Shown: positions 50,150 to 58,933, numbered from the stretch's first letter. The stretch: DNA of 64,000 nucleotides from Streptomyces viridiviolaceus (GCF_014650995.1 NZ_BMWA01000016.1:1-64000), one strand, 5' to 3'. The notes: generated by a model not told the origin, from the sequence alone. Made by a program: numbers and translations.

Positions 50150-51415
50150 ATGACCAAGACCGCGCCCACCGGCACGACGGCCGCCACACCCGACCCCGCC
50201 CAGGTCCAGCCCCGGATCCTGCGCGTCCTGGTCGCCTCTCAGATCCTCAGCGGCGCGGGGCTCGCCGCCGGCGTCACCGTCGGCGCCCTCCTCGCCCAGG
50301 AGATGCTCGGCTCCACCAGCCTCGCCGGCCTGCCCAGCGCCCTGTTCACCGCCGGATCCGCCCTCGCCGCCATCGCCGTCGGGCGCATCTCCCAGGTCCG
50401 CGGCCGCCGTCCCGGTCTCGCCGCCGGATACCTCACCGGCGCGGTGGGCTCCGCCGGCGTCATCACCGCCGCCGTCCTGGACAACCCGGTCCTGCTGTTC
50501 ACCGCCCTGTTCGTCTACGGAGCAGGCACCGCCACGAACCTCCAGGCCCGCTACGCCGGAGCCGACCTCGCCGCACCCGGACACCGCGCCCGCGCCGTCT
50601 CCACCGTCCTGGTCGCCACCACCCTCGGCGGCGTCGCCGGCCCCAACCTCGCCGCGCCCACCGGCAGCTTCGCCGAACACCTCGGCATGCCCGACCTCGC
50701 CGGCCCCTTCATCCTCTCCGGCGCCGCCTACGCGCTGGCCGCCCTCGTCCTCGCCCTCTGGCTGCGGCCCGACCCGCTGGTCCTGGCCCGCACCCTCGCC
50801 GAGACCAAGGAAACCGAAACCGCCGCCGGGACGCCCACCGCAGACGACGCGGACACACGGGAAGGGCGCGGGGGCGTGGTCCTCGGCGCGCTCGTCATGG
50901 TCCTCACCCAGCTGGTCATGGTCGCGATCATGACCATGACGCCGGTCCACATGCACGACCACGGCCACGGTACTGCCGCCTCCGGCCTCGTCATCGCCGT
51001 CCACATCGGCGCCATGTACTTGCCCTCGCCGCTCACCGGCTGGCTCGTCGACCGCTACGGCCGCATGAAGACCGCCGCCGCCTCCGGAATCACCCTCCTG
51101 GCCGCCGGCATCCTCGCCGCAGCCGCGCCCGGCGACTCCGTCGCCCTCCTCGCGCTCGCCCTGGCCCTGCTGGGGCTCGGCTGGAACTTCGGTCTCGTGG
51201 CCGGTACCGCGATCATCACCGACACCGTCCCACTCGCCACCCGCGCCAAGACCCAGGGCCTGGTCGACGTCTCCATCGCCATCGCCGGCGCCACCGGGGG
51301 CATGGCCTCCGGCATCATGGTCGCCGCCACCAGCTACCCTGCCCTCGCCCTCACCGGTGGCATCCTCTCCCTGGCCCTCCTGCCCGCCGTCGCCGCCACC
51401 GCCTACCGCCGATGA
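50150..51415 (+). CDS. MFS transporter of the ArsR-rhodanese cassette
   Basis: A 421-residue major facilitator with about 12 helices in two halves separated by a polar loop near residue 230 (LAETKETETAAG). The MFS loop motif between helices 2 and 3 is GRISQVRGRRPGL, with a second copy WLVDRYGRMKTA in the other half. TPVHMHDHGHG near 270 is an unusual His/Met-rich stretch that could bind a metal. GAAGAGAG precedes the ATG. Its stop overlaps the TusA-like start (ATGA). Substrate unknown; a sulfur compound or metal-thiol conjugate is suggested by context. Confidence 0.82.
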   Translation: MTKTAPTGTTAATPDPAQVQPRILRVLVASQILSGAGLAAGVTVGALLAQEMLGSTSLAGLPSALFTAGSALAAIAVGRISQVRGRRPGLAAGYLTGAVGSAGVITAAVLDNPVLLFTALFVYGAGTATNLQARYAGADLAAPGHRARAVSTVLVATTLGGVAGPNLAAPTGSFAEHLGMPDLAGPFILSGAAYALAALVLALWLRPDPLVLARTLAETKETETAAGTPTADDADTREGRGGVVLGALVMVLTQLVMVAIMTMTPVHMHDHGHGTAASGLVIAVHIGAMYLPSPLTGWLVDRYGRMKTAAASGITLLAAGILAAAAPGDSVALLALALALLGLGWNFGLVAGTAIITDTVPLATRAKTQGLVDVSIAIAGATGGMASGIMVAATSYPALALTGGILSLALLPAVAATAYRR

Positions 51416-51726
51416 GGACCGTCGTGAAGCCCGACACCCCCGCGCCGGACATGACCGTCGACGGCACCGGCCTGCTCTGCGTCACCCTCCTGCTCCGTCT
51501 GCGCAAGGAGATCGAGGGAGCCGAGCCCGGCACGGTTGTCCACGTCATCGCCACCGACCCGGCCGCACCGCTCGACCTGCCCGCCTGGTGCCACATGACC
51601 GGCCACCAATACCTCGGCCCCGTCCCTGGCCTCCAGGACGTCCATTCCCTCCGCCTCACCGCCCAGCCGGCCCAGACCCGACCTGACGCCCCCTGGCACC
51701 GGGCCACACCTGCTGCTGACCGTTGA
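51412..51726 (+). CDS. TusA-like sulfur carrier with altered CPxP motif
   Basis: A 104-residue TusA/SirA-family protein: VDGTGLLC near residue 16-23, then AEPGTVVHVIATDPAAPLDL and PAWCHMTGHQYLGPV, the family's core. The catalytic Cys23 is kept, but the CPxP motif has become CVTL, so the usual helix cap is lost. The start overlaps the MFS stop. It probably carries sulfane sulfur for the ArsR-rhodanese cassette. The extra 20 residues at the C-terminus have no family match by eye. Confidence 0.75.
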   Translation: MRTVVKPDTPAPDMTVDGTGLLCVTLLLRLRKEIEGAEPGTVVHVIATDPAAPLDLPAWCHMTGHQYLGPVPGLQDVHSLRLTAQPAQTRPDAPWHRATPAADR

Positions 51727-51988
51727 GCCCTCTGGGCCGGCTCGGACAGTGCTGGAGCTGCGACAGGAGCCCGTCCTCGCGGGTCCGGCAGACGCAACCC
51801 CGCCCTGCTCCCGGCGCGGGCGCCGCTTCCGTCACCACCGCGGCCTCGCAGCACGTGCCGTCCCTTCGGCAGACGCGAAGCCGGCCGTGACCGCCTGATC
51901 CGGGGCCGGCTCGGCCGATTGCCCGAATCAACGGCAGGTACGTCGTCGAGGACGCCCATTGTCAGTGCGGTGCGCTTCACTGTCCGCC

Positions 51989-52792
51989 ATGGAACTCACG
52001 CAAGCGACCGTCAACGACCTGCTGGCCCAACTCGGTCCAGGAGGCGGCTGTACGTACCTGCCCAGCGACCTGGACCCACAGGCGCTGACCGAACTGCTCG
52101 ACAGCAGGTACGGTCTCCCGCGCACCCTCGTCCTCGACGGCTTCACCGATCCGACGGTCGACGAGTCCCGGGGCGCGGCCCTCCTCGCTCCCTTCGAGGA
52201 CCGGGCCGTGACGATACGGGCGTGGGCGTACGGAAATCAGTGGGTCGGCACCGGTACGGCGCGGGACGCCGAGGGCGCCGTGCGGCCGGTGCTGGTGGTC
52301 GCTCACAGAGAGGTGCCGGAGCCGTTGGCGGTCGCTCGCGACGGGGACGGAGACGTCGACTGGGTGGAGCGGCTGATACGGATCACCGGCTGGACACTGC
52401 CCGCCCAGCGGCCGGACGTGGACTGGGCAGAGGTGGAGTCGCGCCTGGGAACCGCGCTGCCGAGCGACTACAAGCGCATGGTGGAGACGTTCGGCTCGGG
52501 CGCCTTCGACGCATGGCTGGACCTGAACCAGGAGCCGTGGACGTACCTCAGGGAGGACGGCCTGCTCATCTGGGCGGGCACGGAGCACGAGGACTCGTAC
52601 TGCTGGAGAGCCGACGCCGGCGACCCCGACCGTTGGCCCGTCGTCGTCCGGTCCTTCGACGGTGAGGACGTCCCCTTCGACTGCCAGACCGCGGAGTTCG
52701 TCTGCCGCATCCTCACCGACCCGCACCACCCGTTCACGATGGCCCACTATTTCGACACCCACTGGTTCATGAACTACGCGGAAAGCGGCTGA
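51989..52792 (+). CDS. SMI1/KNR4 family protein
   Basis: A 267-residue protein whose second half is an SMI1/KNR4 (SUKH-like) domain: DWAEVESRLGTALPSDYKRM near residue 155, followed by GSGAFDAWLDLN and HEDSYCWRADAGDPDRWPVV. These domains often serve as immunity proteins against polymorphic toxins, or are housekeeping genes of unknown role in Streptomyces. No toxin gene is adjacent. The ATG was chosen ten codons after an upstream ATG because the family starts near MELTQATV. Confidence 0.7.
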   Translation: MELTQATVNDLLAQLGPGGGCTYLPSDLDPQALTELLDSRYGLPRTLVLDGFTDPTVDESRGAALLAPFEDRAVTIRAWAYGNQWVGTGTARDAEGAVRPVLVVAHREVPEPLAVARDGDGDVDWVERLIRITGWTLPAQRPDVDWAEVESRLGTALPSDYKRMVETFGSGAFDAWLDLNQEPWTYLREDGLLIWAGTEHEDSYCWRADAGDPDRWPVVVRSFDGEDVPFDCQTAEFVCRILTDPHHPFTMAHYFDTHWFMNYAESG

Positions 52793-53156
52793 CGGAGCCG
52801 GCCGCCGACGGTATCCGCAGCGCCGGAGCCTGCGCATCCGCTTCGGGCTCCTTCGCGGATCCGTCGCGACAACCGGTCGGTGCGCAGTGCTCGGGCGCGC
52901 CGTTCCACGCCGAGGGGAACATCGCCACGGCGGGAGGCTGCACTGGGAAGCGGACGGCATCGTGCTGCCCACCAGGCGCCGCGCCTACCGCCGCGACGCC
53001 GATGGCCACCCCGTCCTCGACCAGGTCATGGTCTCGATCGACCTCAGCGACGTCCACTTCAGCCGACCGCACGAGAGCACCTGGCCGATGCGCCGTCAGC
53101 CACGTTCGATGCGCCTTTCCGGTGCTCGTGATGCGATGTGAAGCATCCGTTACTAC
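52793..53156. other. Decayed or gene-poor stretch
   Basis: Two short protein-like blocks lie in different frames: GAPFHAEGNIATAGGC (about 52895-52945) and HWEADGIVLPTRRRAYRRDA to about 53060. They may be pieces of one broken gene, but I cannot name it. No start or ribosome binding site is evident. Confidence 0.35.
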
Positions 53157-53182
53157 GGTTCTATGGCGTATGACATAGAACC
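53157..53182. promoter_or_regulatory. 26-bp operator-like dyad before the MBL gene
   Basis: GGTTCTATG and CATAGAACC are perfect 9-bp arms separated by eight bases (gcgtatga), about 140 bp before the gene start. The size and AT-rich centre resemble TetR- or PadR-type operators. No regulator gene is adjacent, so a distant regulator is implied. Confidence 0.6.
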
Positions 53183-53322
53183 TGCAATGGTGAGGCTGTC
53201 GCCACCACGGGCATCGCGGTTCCGCCCTCAGCTGTGTGGCACCCCTCCGCTCACCGGCACGGACAGGCGAAGTCACCCAGAACGGGACGCGGGAGCCGGG
53301 CCACCGAGAGGAACTGATCGAC

Positions 53323-54144
53323 ATGGCATCCGTGCTGCACTTCAACGTCTTCGACGCCCCGGAGAAGCCGGTGGTGGGGGACCGCCCGCGGCCGTTCGGC
53401 CCACCGATGGCCTGGGACCCGATGACGTCGACACTGATCTACGGCGAGAGCGACGCGGTCCTGGTCGACCCGCTCACCACTGTCGCCGAGGCCGAGGCGC
53501 TGGCCGCCTGGGTCGAACTGCACCACCGTAACCTCACGACGATCTACATCACCCACGGCCACCTCGACCACTTCGCCGGGCTGAGCGTGCTGCTGCGTCA
53601 CTTCCCCGGGGCGCGGGCCATCGCCACGCCGAAGACCGTCGACCTGGCACGCCGGCAGCCGGTGCCCTTCTACCGCAAGCTCCTGCCGGGTCAACTGCCG
53701 GCCGTGATCACGCTGCCGGAGCCCTACGAGGACGAGGCCTTCGCCCTGGAGGGCCACGAGCTGCGCATCATCGCGCAGGGCCACACCGACGCCCCCGACA
53801 GCACCTCCCTGCACGTGCCCGCGCTCGACCTCGTCGTCGGCGGGGACGTCCTCTACAACCAGTGCCACCAGTACGTCGCCCAGACCACGCCCGAGATCCG
53901 CGAGAACTGGATGACCGCGCTGGACCGGCTCTCCGCATTCAGCCCCAAGACCGCGGTCGCGGGCCACAAGAAGCCGGGTGTCGCCGACACGCCGCAGGCC
54001 ATCGGTTGGACGAAGAAGTACCTCGTCGACTTCGACCGTCTCCAGAAGGAGACCTCCGGCGAACGCGAGCTGTTCGACGCCATGGGCGAGCTGTACCCCA
54101 CCTGGGCCGCCCACCAGGCATGGCTGATGTTCGGCCTGTCCTGA
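53323..54144 (+). CDS. Metallo-beta-lactamase-fold hydrolase
   Basis: A 273-residue MBL-fold protein with metal motif YITHGHLDHFAG near residue 70, the third His in QGHTDAPDSTSLHV near 145 and the Asp in VVGGDVLYNQ. A late GHKKPG gives the final His. It resembles the quorum-quenching lactonase-like and SdsA-type hydrolases of Streptomyces. GAGAGGA precedes the ATG. The strong dyad upstream suggests induction by a small molecule. Ends convergently with the phosphotransferase gene. Confidence 0.82.
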   Translation: MASVLHFNVFDAPEKPVVGDRPRPFGPPMAWDPMTSTLIYGESDAVLVDPLTTVAEAEALAAWVELHHRNLTTIYITHGHLDHFAGLSVLLRHFPGARAIATPKTVDLARRQPVPFYRKLLPGQLPAVITLPEPYEDEAFALEGHELRIIAQGHTDAPDSTSLHVPALDLVVGGDVLYNQCHQYVAQTTPEIRENWMTALDRLSAFSPKTAVAGHKKPGVADTPQAIGWTKKYLVDFDRLQKETSGERELFDAMGELYPTWAAHQAWLMFGLS

Positions 54145-54281
54145 CCATCCACGACATCCTGCAGTGCTTGGCGAGGGCGGAGCTGGATACGGCTGCTCGG
54201 GCTCCAAGCCGTCCGATCCCACAGAGTCCCTGCAGGGGCCGGGTGCAGACCGAACTGCCCGTGGACGCTCGTCGCTCCCGG

Positions 54282-55184
54282 CTACATCACGCTGTCTCTC
54301 AGCACGCGATCGAGCGCTGCCCGGCCTGCGGGTCCCCATGTCGGCTTGCCGCCAGGCAGGCCCCGGTCTCCGTTCTGGCCCATCAGCATGAGGAACAGGC
54401 TCTTCAGAGCAGCCAACCCACGGGCGCGCCGGATCGTCGCCTTGTCGGCATGCGCGTACGCGTCGAAGAACCGTGAGGCGGCGCCCGCGGGAAGGACCAC
54501 CCAAGCGGCCGCGAGGTCCCACGCCGGATCACCGGCGAACATGTCACCGAAGTCGATCACGCCCGAAAGCGTCCCGTCCGAGACGACGACATTCGCGGGA
54601 TGCAGGTCACCGTGCACCCATACCGGCGCGCCCTCCCAATCCGGGGCCGCAACGGCATCGTCCCAGACGGCCCGGACCTCGTCGGCAATGCCGTCGGGAA
54701 CAACGGCTCGGAAGAAGTGGTCGAAGCCGTCCGTGCACTTCTTGGGGTGAGCGCCGCGGTCCGAACTGGTCGGCGCCTCGCCGGGTGCCTCCACATGGAG
54801 CGCCCTGAGGAAGTCCGCCAGCGCGGCGGCAGCGTGGTCGCCGCGGCTGATCGAGGTGCGGTCCAGGGGCTCGCCCGGAACCCACGTCATGATGGTCCAG
54901 GACCTCGGGAAGCGCGCGGACGGTTCACCGATCCGCACAGGGTTCGGAACCGGTAGCGGCAGGCGCGGGGCCAGGACGGGCAGCCACCGGCACTCCTTGC
55001 GCTGGAGCTCCGGGGCCCGTTCCGTACGCGGCATGCGCACGGCCAACTCGTCCCCGAGGCGCCACTGTCGATTGTCCCATCCGCCTGCTACTTCGCGGAT
55101 GACCAGACCCGCAAGGTCCGGATGCTGCTCCTGCAGCAGGGCGTGGACCAGGGCTGCGGTGATCTCGATCCCGGAGTCGGTCAT
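54282..55184 (-). CDS. Aminoglycoside phosphotransferase-like kinase
   Basis: A 300-residue APH-fold kinase. The nucleotide-binding lobe includes GGWDNRQWRLGDELAVRMPR near residue 28. The Brenner motif is VHGDLHPANVVV near 190 and the metal-binding motif GVIDFGDMFAGDPAWDLA near 208. Members phosphorylate aminoglycosides, macrolides or ordinary metabolites, so resistance is only possible. The ATG chosen gives the family's usual N-terminus. Confidence 0.82.
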   Translation of the reverse strand: MTDSGIEITAALVHALLQEQHPDLAGLVIREVAGGWDNRQWRLGDELAVRMPRTERAPELQRKECRWLPVLAPRLPLPVPNPVRIGEPSARFPRSWTIMTWVPGEPLDRTSISRGDHAAAALADFLRALHVEAPGEAPTSSDRGAHPKKCTDGFDHFFRAVVPDGIADEVRAVWDDAVAAPDWEGAPVWVHGDLHPANVVVSDGTLSGVIDFGDMFAGDPAWDLAAAWVVLPAGAASRFFDAYAHADKATIRRARGLAALKSLFLMLMGQNGDRGLPGGKPTWGPAGRAALDRVLRDSVM

Positions 55185-55477
55185 GCGAAGGCACACTACT
55201 GGGTCGAGAGGTCTTGGAAGCCGTCCGGGAATGACACCGGCGGATCTGGTGGCCACCGCGCCCTGCTCCTCCTGGCCGCCGGCCATGAGACCACTTCTCG
55301 CGACGCTCCCCACCATGATGCCGGGGCGGTAACGGGGACTGAGCCGAGCACCGCTCGGCAAGCCGAACGCCCAGGGCGCGTCCGGGCGGGGTGGTACTTC
55401 CAGCACCTGCCGGGCAGTGTCCAATCTTCGCGGGCTGCCCAAGCACCTCCGAACGCCTTTGGTACACGACACGTACT

Positions 55478-55697
55478 TTCGACGCGGTCGACGCACTGGT
55501 CGCGTCCCGCGCTGCGCTGCCGTCGGTGGAGGAGCGCAAGCGGCTGCGCCAGGCCCGCGGCCTGACGCTGGACCAGGTGGCAGCGGCACTGAAGGTGCGC
55601 CGGGCCACGGTGTCCGGTTGGGAGTCGGTCAAGCAACAGACGTGCGTACGCCTCACGTTCCGGGCCGCGCGGCTCGACCGGCTTCCCCGTCCTCTGG
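55478..55697 (+). pseudogene. Tap-like HTH gene fragment
   Basis: The frame from 55478 reads FDAVDALVASRAALPSVEER, then RLRQARGLTLDQVAAALKVR and RATVSGWES. This is the N-terminal HTH found in Streptomyces telomere-associated (Tap) and related linear-plasmid proteins. After GWES the family normally continues EPRxPEREAYARLL; that text is present here on the opposite strand of 55631-55675. No start codon is seen, and the rest of the gene is missing. It marks plasmid-derived DNA. Confidence 0.62.
55631..55675. repeat. 45-bp inverted segment between CGGTC and GACCG
   Basis: The segment is bounded by CGGTC (55626-55630) and GACCG (55676-55680), with 7 of 8 matching if extended to AGTCGGTC/GACCGGCT. 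Turning it over restores GWESVEPRGPEREAYARLLL in the frame of the HTH fragment. The length is exactly 15 codons, so both orientations stay open. Confidence 0.6.
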
Positions 55698-55793
55698 GGC
55701 GAGGAGGTCCGCGAGCGGTTCGACGCCCCGGACCTCAACCTCGCCCGCTACCTCAAGGACGGCACTGTCACCGACACCGACAACGGCGAGTAG
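55683..55793 (+). pseudogene. C-terminal fragment of an unidentified plasmid-type gene
   Basis: One frame reads FPVLWGEEVRERFDAPDLNL, then ARYLKDGTVTDTDNGE and stops, with good codon usage. It follows the HTH fragment directly but in another frame, so the two were joined by deletion or frameshift. I do not know the family. The stop is followed by GGGGAGGG, a ribosome binding site for the next small frame. Confidence 0.45.
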
Positions 55794-55802
55794 GGGAGGG
55801 CC

Positions 55803-55954
55803 ATGAGCCTGTTCGGCGACGGCCTGGACGCCGCGGTGCAGAAATCGTTCACCCGCCCGGCCCCGAGAGCGCACCCGCGCAGATGCGCTACCCGGTCAAG
55901 CAGCTCAAGGGCACCTCGTATGGCTACGGCGAACGGACATGTAGCACTGCGTAG
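55803..55954 (+). pseudogene. Small plasmid-type gene with a frameshift
   Basis: ATG after GGGGAGGGCC begins MSLFGDGLDAAVQKSFTRPA. Near 55860 the reading moves to another frame, PESAPAQMRYPVKQLKGTSY, and stops at 55954. Joined, the product is about 50 residues. Function unknown; the context is the plasmid-like remnant around it. Confidence 0.42.
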
Positions 55955-56091
55955 TGCCTACGGTCGAGCTGTGTTCACGACCGGGACCAGGGTCCCGGCC
56001 CCCACCCATCGACGGGTAGAGCTAACCCCCGGGCCGATCGGGGGGCGCAGCGGATGGTCCGGGGCGCCCCCGCGCGGCGAGAGTTGGGCCC

Positions 56092-57504
56092 ATGAACACG
56101 CACAAGGCCCTGCTCGCCGCCCTGCTCGTCCCGCTCGGTGCCACCCTGGCCGTCGCCCCGGCCGCCTCCGCCGCCACCCCGCCCGCCCCGGCCGCCGCAT
56201 CGGCCTCCGCCGTCGCCGCCGCGCCCGCCGGCCCGGAGGAGGCCGCGGCCGCCGCGTTCCGCTCCCCCGAGGCGGCCCTCGGCCGGGTGGCCCACCCGCT
56301 GCGCACCACCGAGCCCCGCGGCGGCCTGGGCGACCTCCGCCCGTTCGGCCGGATGGTCGGCGACGCCCGGGTGGTGGGCCTGGGCGAGGCCACCCACAGC
56401 TCGCACGAGTTCTTCACCGTCAAGCACCGGGTCTTCCGGTACCTGGTCGAGGAGAAGGGCTTCCGGGCCTTCGCCCTCGAAGCCCCGTGGAGCACCGGCC
56501 TGCGGATCGACGCCTACCTCCTGCGCGGCGAGGGCGACTTGAAGCAGATCATGGACGAGGAGTTCCAGGGCGACTACCGGTGGTGGAACAACGCCGAGTA
56601 CCGCGATCTGCTCCAGTGGATGCGCGCGTACAACGTCAAGCACCCGAAGGACCCGGTCCGCTTCGTCGGCGACGACAGCGGGTTCGCCGGTGCCGAACTG
56701 TACGACGAGGTGAACGCCTACGCGGCCGCGGCCCGCCCCGAACTCGCCCCGCGGCTCACCGAGCTGTACCGGGGCCTGCGGCCCGCCACCGATGCCGAGA
56801 CGTACGTCAACGACTACCTGTCGAAGCCGATGGCCGAACGGAAGGAGCTCGCCGAGCGGACCGGCCGGGCGGTGGACCTGCTCAAGCAGCGGCCCGGCAC
56901 CGGCGCCGACGCCGACGCGCACGCCTGGGCCGTCCAGCACGCCACCGCGATCCACCAGATGACCACGCTGTACGCCTTCGACCTGGACGACCCACAGGGC
57001 ATCACCGACGCCATGCTCCACCGCGACCGGATCATGGCGGAGAACGTCGCCTGGTGGCAGCAGCGGACCGGCGACAAGATCGCGCTCGCCGCCCACAACG
57101 GCCACATCGCCCTCAGGACCTACGTCCCCGGCACCTATCCGAAGGTTCAGGGCGACTTCCTCCGCGAGCAGTTGGGCGGCGGCTACCTGAGTGTCGGCCT
57201 CACCTTCGACCGGGGCTCGTTCAACGCCTTCGGCCAGGACGGCGGCGTCCACCGCTTCACCGTCGGCCCGGCCGCGCCCGGCACCACCGAGCACACCCTC
57301 GACCGGGTACGGTACCGCGACTTCGTGGTGGACCTGCGCAACGCCCCGGCGGCGGCCCGCGCCTGGCTCGCCGCGCCGCGCACCGTCAAGAACATCGGCG
57401 CCACCTACCCCGGGATCGCGGACGCCCCGCAGATCCGGCTCGCGGAGTCGCACGACGTCGTGATCCACCTCCAGCGGGTGGAGGCGGCCCGTATGCTCCA
57501 GTAG
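56092..57504 (+). CDS. Secreted erythromycin esterase family protein
   Basis: A 470-residue protein with an Ala-rich Sec signal peptide (MNTHKALLAALLVPLGATLA, cleavage probably after AASA near residue 30). The esterase fold follows: VVGLGEATHSSHEFFTVKHR near 97, FALEAPWSTG near 125, FVGDDSG near 185 and AAHNGHIALRTY near 335. It is predicted to act outside the cell, in contrast to the cytoplasmic relative at 5639. Substrate unproven. It lies alone between plasmid-like fragments. Confidence 0.83.
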   Translation: MNTHKALLAALLVPLGATLAVAPAASAATPPAPAAASASAVAAAPAGPEEAAAAAFRSPEAALGRVAHPLRTTEPRGGLGDLRPFGRMVGDARVVGLGEATHSSHEFFTVKHRVFRYLVEEKGFRAFALEAPWSTGLRIDAYLLRGEGDLKQIMDEEFQGDYRWWNNAEYRDLLQWMRAYNVKHPKDPVRFVGDDSGFAGAELYDEVNAYAAAARPELAPRLTELYRGLRPATDAETYVNDYLSKPMAERKELAERTGRAVDLLKQRPGTGADADAHAWAVQHATAIHQMTTLYAFDLDDPQGITDAMLHRDRIMAENVAWWQQRTGDKIALAAHNGHIALRTYVPGTYPKVQGDFLREQLGGGYLSVGLTFDRGSFNAFGQDGGVHRFTVGPAAPGTTEHTLDRVRYRDFVVDLRNAPAAARAWLAAPRTVKNIGATYPGIADAPQIRLAESHDVVIHLQRVEAARMLQ

Positions 57505-57569
57505 CACCGGGCCCGCGCGGCGCGGCGGCGGCGCGGGAGGTCGGCCGGTGCGAAGTCCCCGCGCCGCCG

Positions 57570-57914
57570 GTGCGTACCCCGCTCCCCTCCCGCTGCTTCC
57601 CCGCCCGGATCACCTTCTCCGACGCCGCCGCGAAACAGCTGGAGTCCCTCACCAGCGAAGCAGAGCTCCACGCCCTCGACCGCACCCTGGTCGTCATCTC
57701 CGTCACCCCCGAGATCGGCCAGCCGATCCCCGGCGACACCACCGGCCCCCAGCGGCGCCAGTACACCGACGACGTCGACCAGGGCCGCGTCCTGCACTTC
57801 GTCACCGCCCTGCGCACCGTGGTCGTCGTCGCCTGCATCGAGGTCCAGTCAGGGCCTGTTACGGAAGTGCATCGTCTGTCAGACCTGCCTGGGATGCTCC
57901 GAGCATGGAGATGA
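57570..57914 (+). CDS. Small protein, possibly RelE/ParE-like, C-terminus replaced
   Basis: A GTG-started frame of 114 residues: PARITFSDAAAKQLESLTSE, then TLVVISVTPEIGQPIPG and GRVLHFVTALRTVVVVACIE. The alternation of a helix and beta strands ending in VVVVACIEV resembles toxin-like RelE/ParE or plasmid-maintenance proteins, by eye only. After VQSGPVTE the codon usage falls off near a GGGCCTGTT sequence, so the true end may have been cut by a rearrangement. Confidence 0.4.
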   Translation: MRTPLPSRCFPARITFSDAAAKQLESLTSEAELHALDRTLVVISVTPEIGQPIPGDTTGPQRRQYTDDVDQGRVLHFVTALRTVVVVACIEVQSGPVTEVHRLSDLPGMLRAWR

Positions 57915-58360
57915 CAGTGCAGCTGACGATCGACTGCTCCGATCCGCAGAGAATGGTGACGTTCTGGGCGGAGGCCCTGGGCTACGTGCCTGAGCCTGCG
58001 CCGGGCGGGCACGCCACGTGGCGTGCCTACTGGGCGGCGGTGGGGGTGCCCGAGGAAGAGTTGCCGACCGGTGCCGGGGATATTCCGGAGTCGATCATCG
58101 ATCCCGCGGGACGTGGACCGAGGGTGTGGTTCCAGCAGGTTCCGGAGCCCAAGGTCGCCAAGAACCGGTGGCACTTCGACCTGAAGGTCGGCGGCGGCCG
58201 TGACGTCCCACTGGACGTCCGCACACAACGGGTCAAGGCCACGGTGGAACGGCTGGTCACAGCTGGTGCCACCGTGCTGCGGATCAAGGATGAGCCGGCC
58301 ATGGGGCTCTACGCCGCCGCCATGCAAGATCCCGAGGGCAACGAATTCGACGTCGTCTGA
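57905..58360 (+). CDS. VOC-family (glyoxalase-like) protein
   Basis: A 151-residue vicinal oxygen chelate protein of the Glyoxalase_6 type: VQLTIDCSDPQRMVTFWAEA near the N-terminus, then RVWFQQVPEPKVAKNRWHFD, and a C-terminal MQDPEGNEFDVV. Such proteins bind metals and may give resistance or act as small lyases. The second half has the expected His and Glu ligands. The start overlaps the end of the preceding frame by 10 bp. Confidence 0.8.
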   Translation: MEMTVQLTIDCSDPQRMVTFWAEALGYVPEPAPGGHATWRAYWAAVGVPEEELPTGAGDIPESIIDPAGRGPRVWFQQVPEPKVAKNRWHFDLKVGGGRDVPLDVRTQRVKATVERLVTAGATVLRIKDEPAMGLYAAAMQDPEGNEFDVV

Positions 58361-58453
58361 AGGCCGTTGCAACGGTGCTCAGCCTGCTTCCTCGGCCCGC
58401 TGTGCAGTCACCGATTCGTCCGCCGCCCCAAGAAGCCGCGGGGCGGTGGCGGT

Positions 58454-58933
58454 TGCGCACTGGGCCGCCTGGTGGGCAGTGGGTCTGCTCATTCGCGCCT
58501 GTGACCATTGCGCAGCATCGGCCTGCCGACGTGCTCTGCGCAGCCGGGGGTTGCCTGGCTGACGTCGTCCGGTGCGCAGCGGGCGGGTTGTTGCGCAGTT
58601 TTCGGCCGGATGGTCTGTGCAACGCTGTGACCTGCAGTGGTCGGGTCCATGGTCGGGGTCTGGGGGGTGATAGTCGGGGCGGGGGAGGGCCGTGGTCGGG
58701 GCTGGCGATTGGTGTTGCATCGCCCGTGACGGTGGGTGTGTGAGCGGCTACGGTGACGATCATCAGCGACGTCGTACGCAGGGGGAAGAGGTGCGCAGGG
58801 CCAGCACACCGAGGACGGGCGCAGTTTGCGCCTGCGCAGTGATGCTCATGACGATCCTTGGGGGATGCGGCTCCGGCACCAGCGACAGCCAGGACGCCGA
58901 CCACGCCGGCGCCGACGCATCGCCGTCTGCGCA
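58454..58933. repeat. Cluster of eight TGCGCA motifs (iteron-like)
   Basis: TGCGCA, mostly TGCGCAG, occurs at 58454, 58509, 58537, 58573, 58592, 58792, 58833 and 58928. The first five fall in the 430-bp non-coding gap after the VOC gene, and the last three lie in the lipoprotein gene. The gap holds no gene. Chance would give well under one copy in this length. Confidence 0.55.

Noticed and set aside
55941..55961. Short hairpin GTAGCACT-gcgt-AGTGcCTAC as a terminator or IS end
   Set aside because: Imperfect, with no matching partner nearby; it may be chance.
57850..57890. GGGCCTGTT sequence as an insertion sequence end
   Set aside because: It resembles some IS ends, but no inverted partner or target duplication was found.
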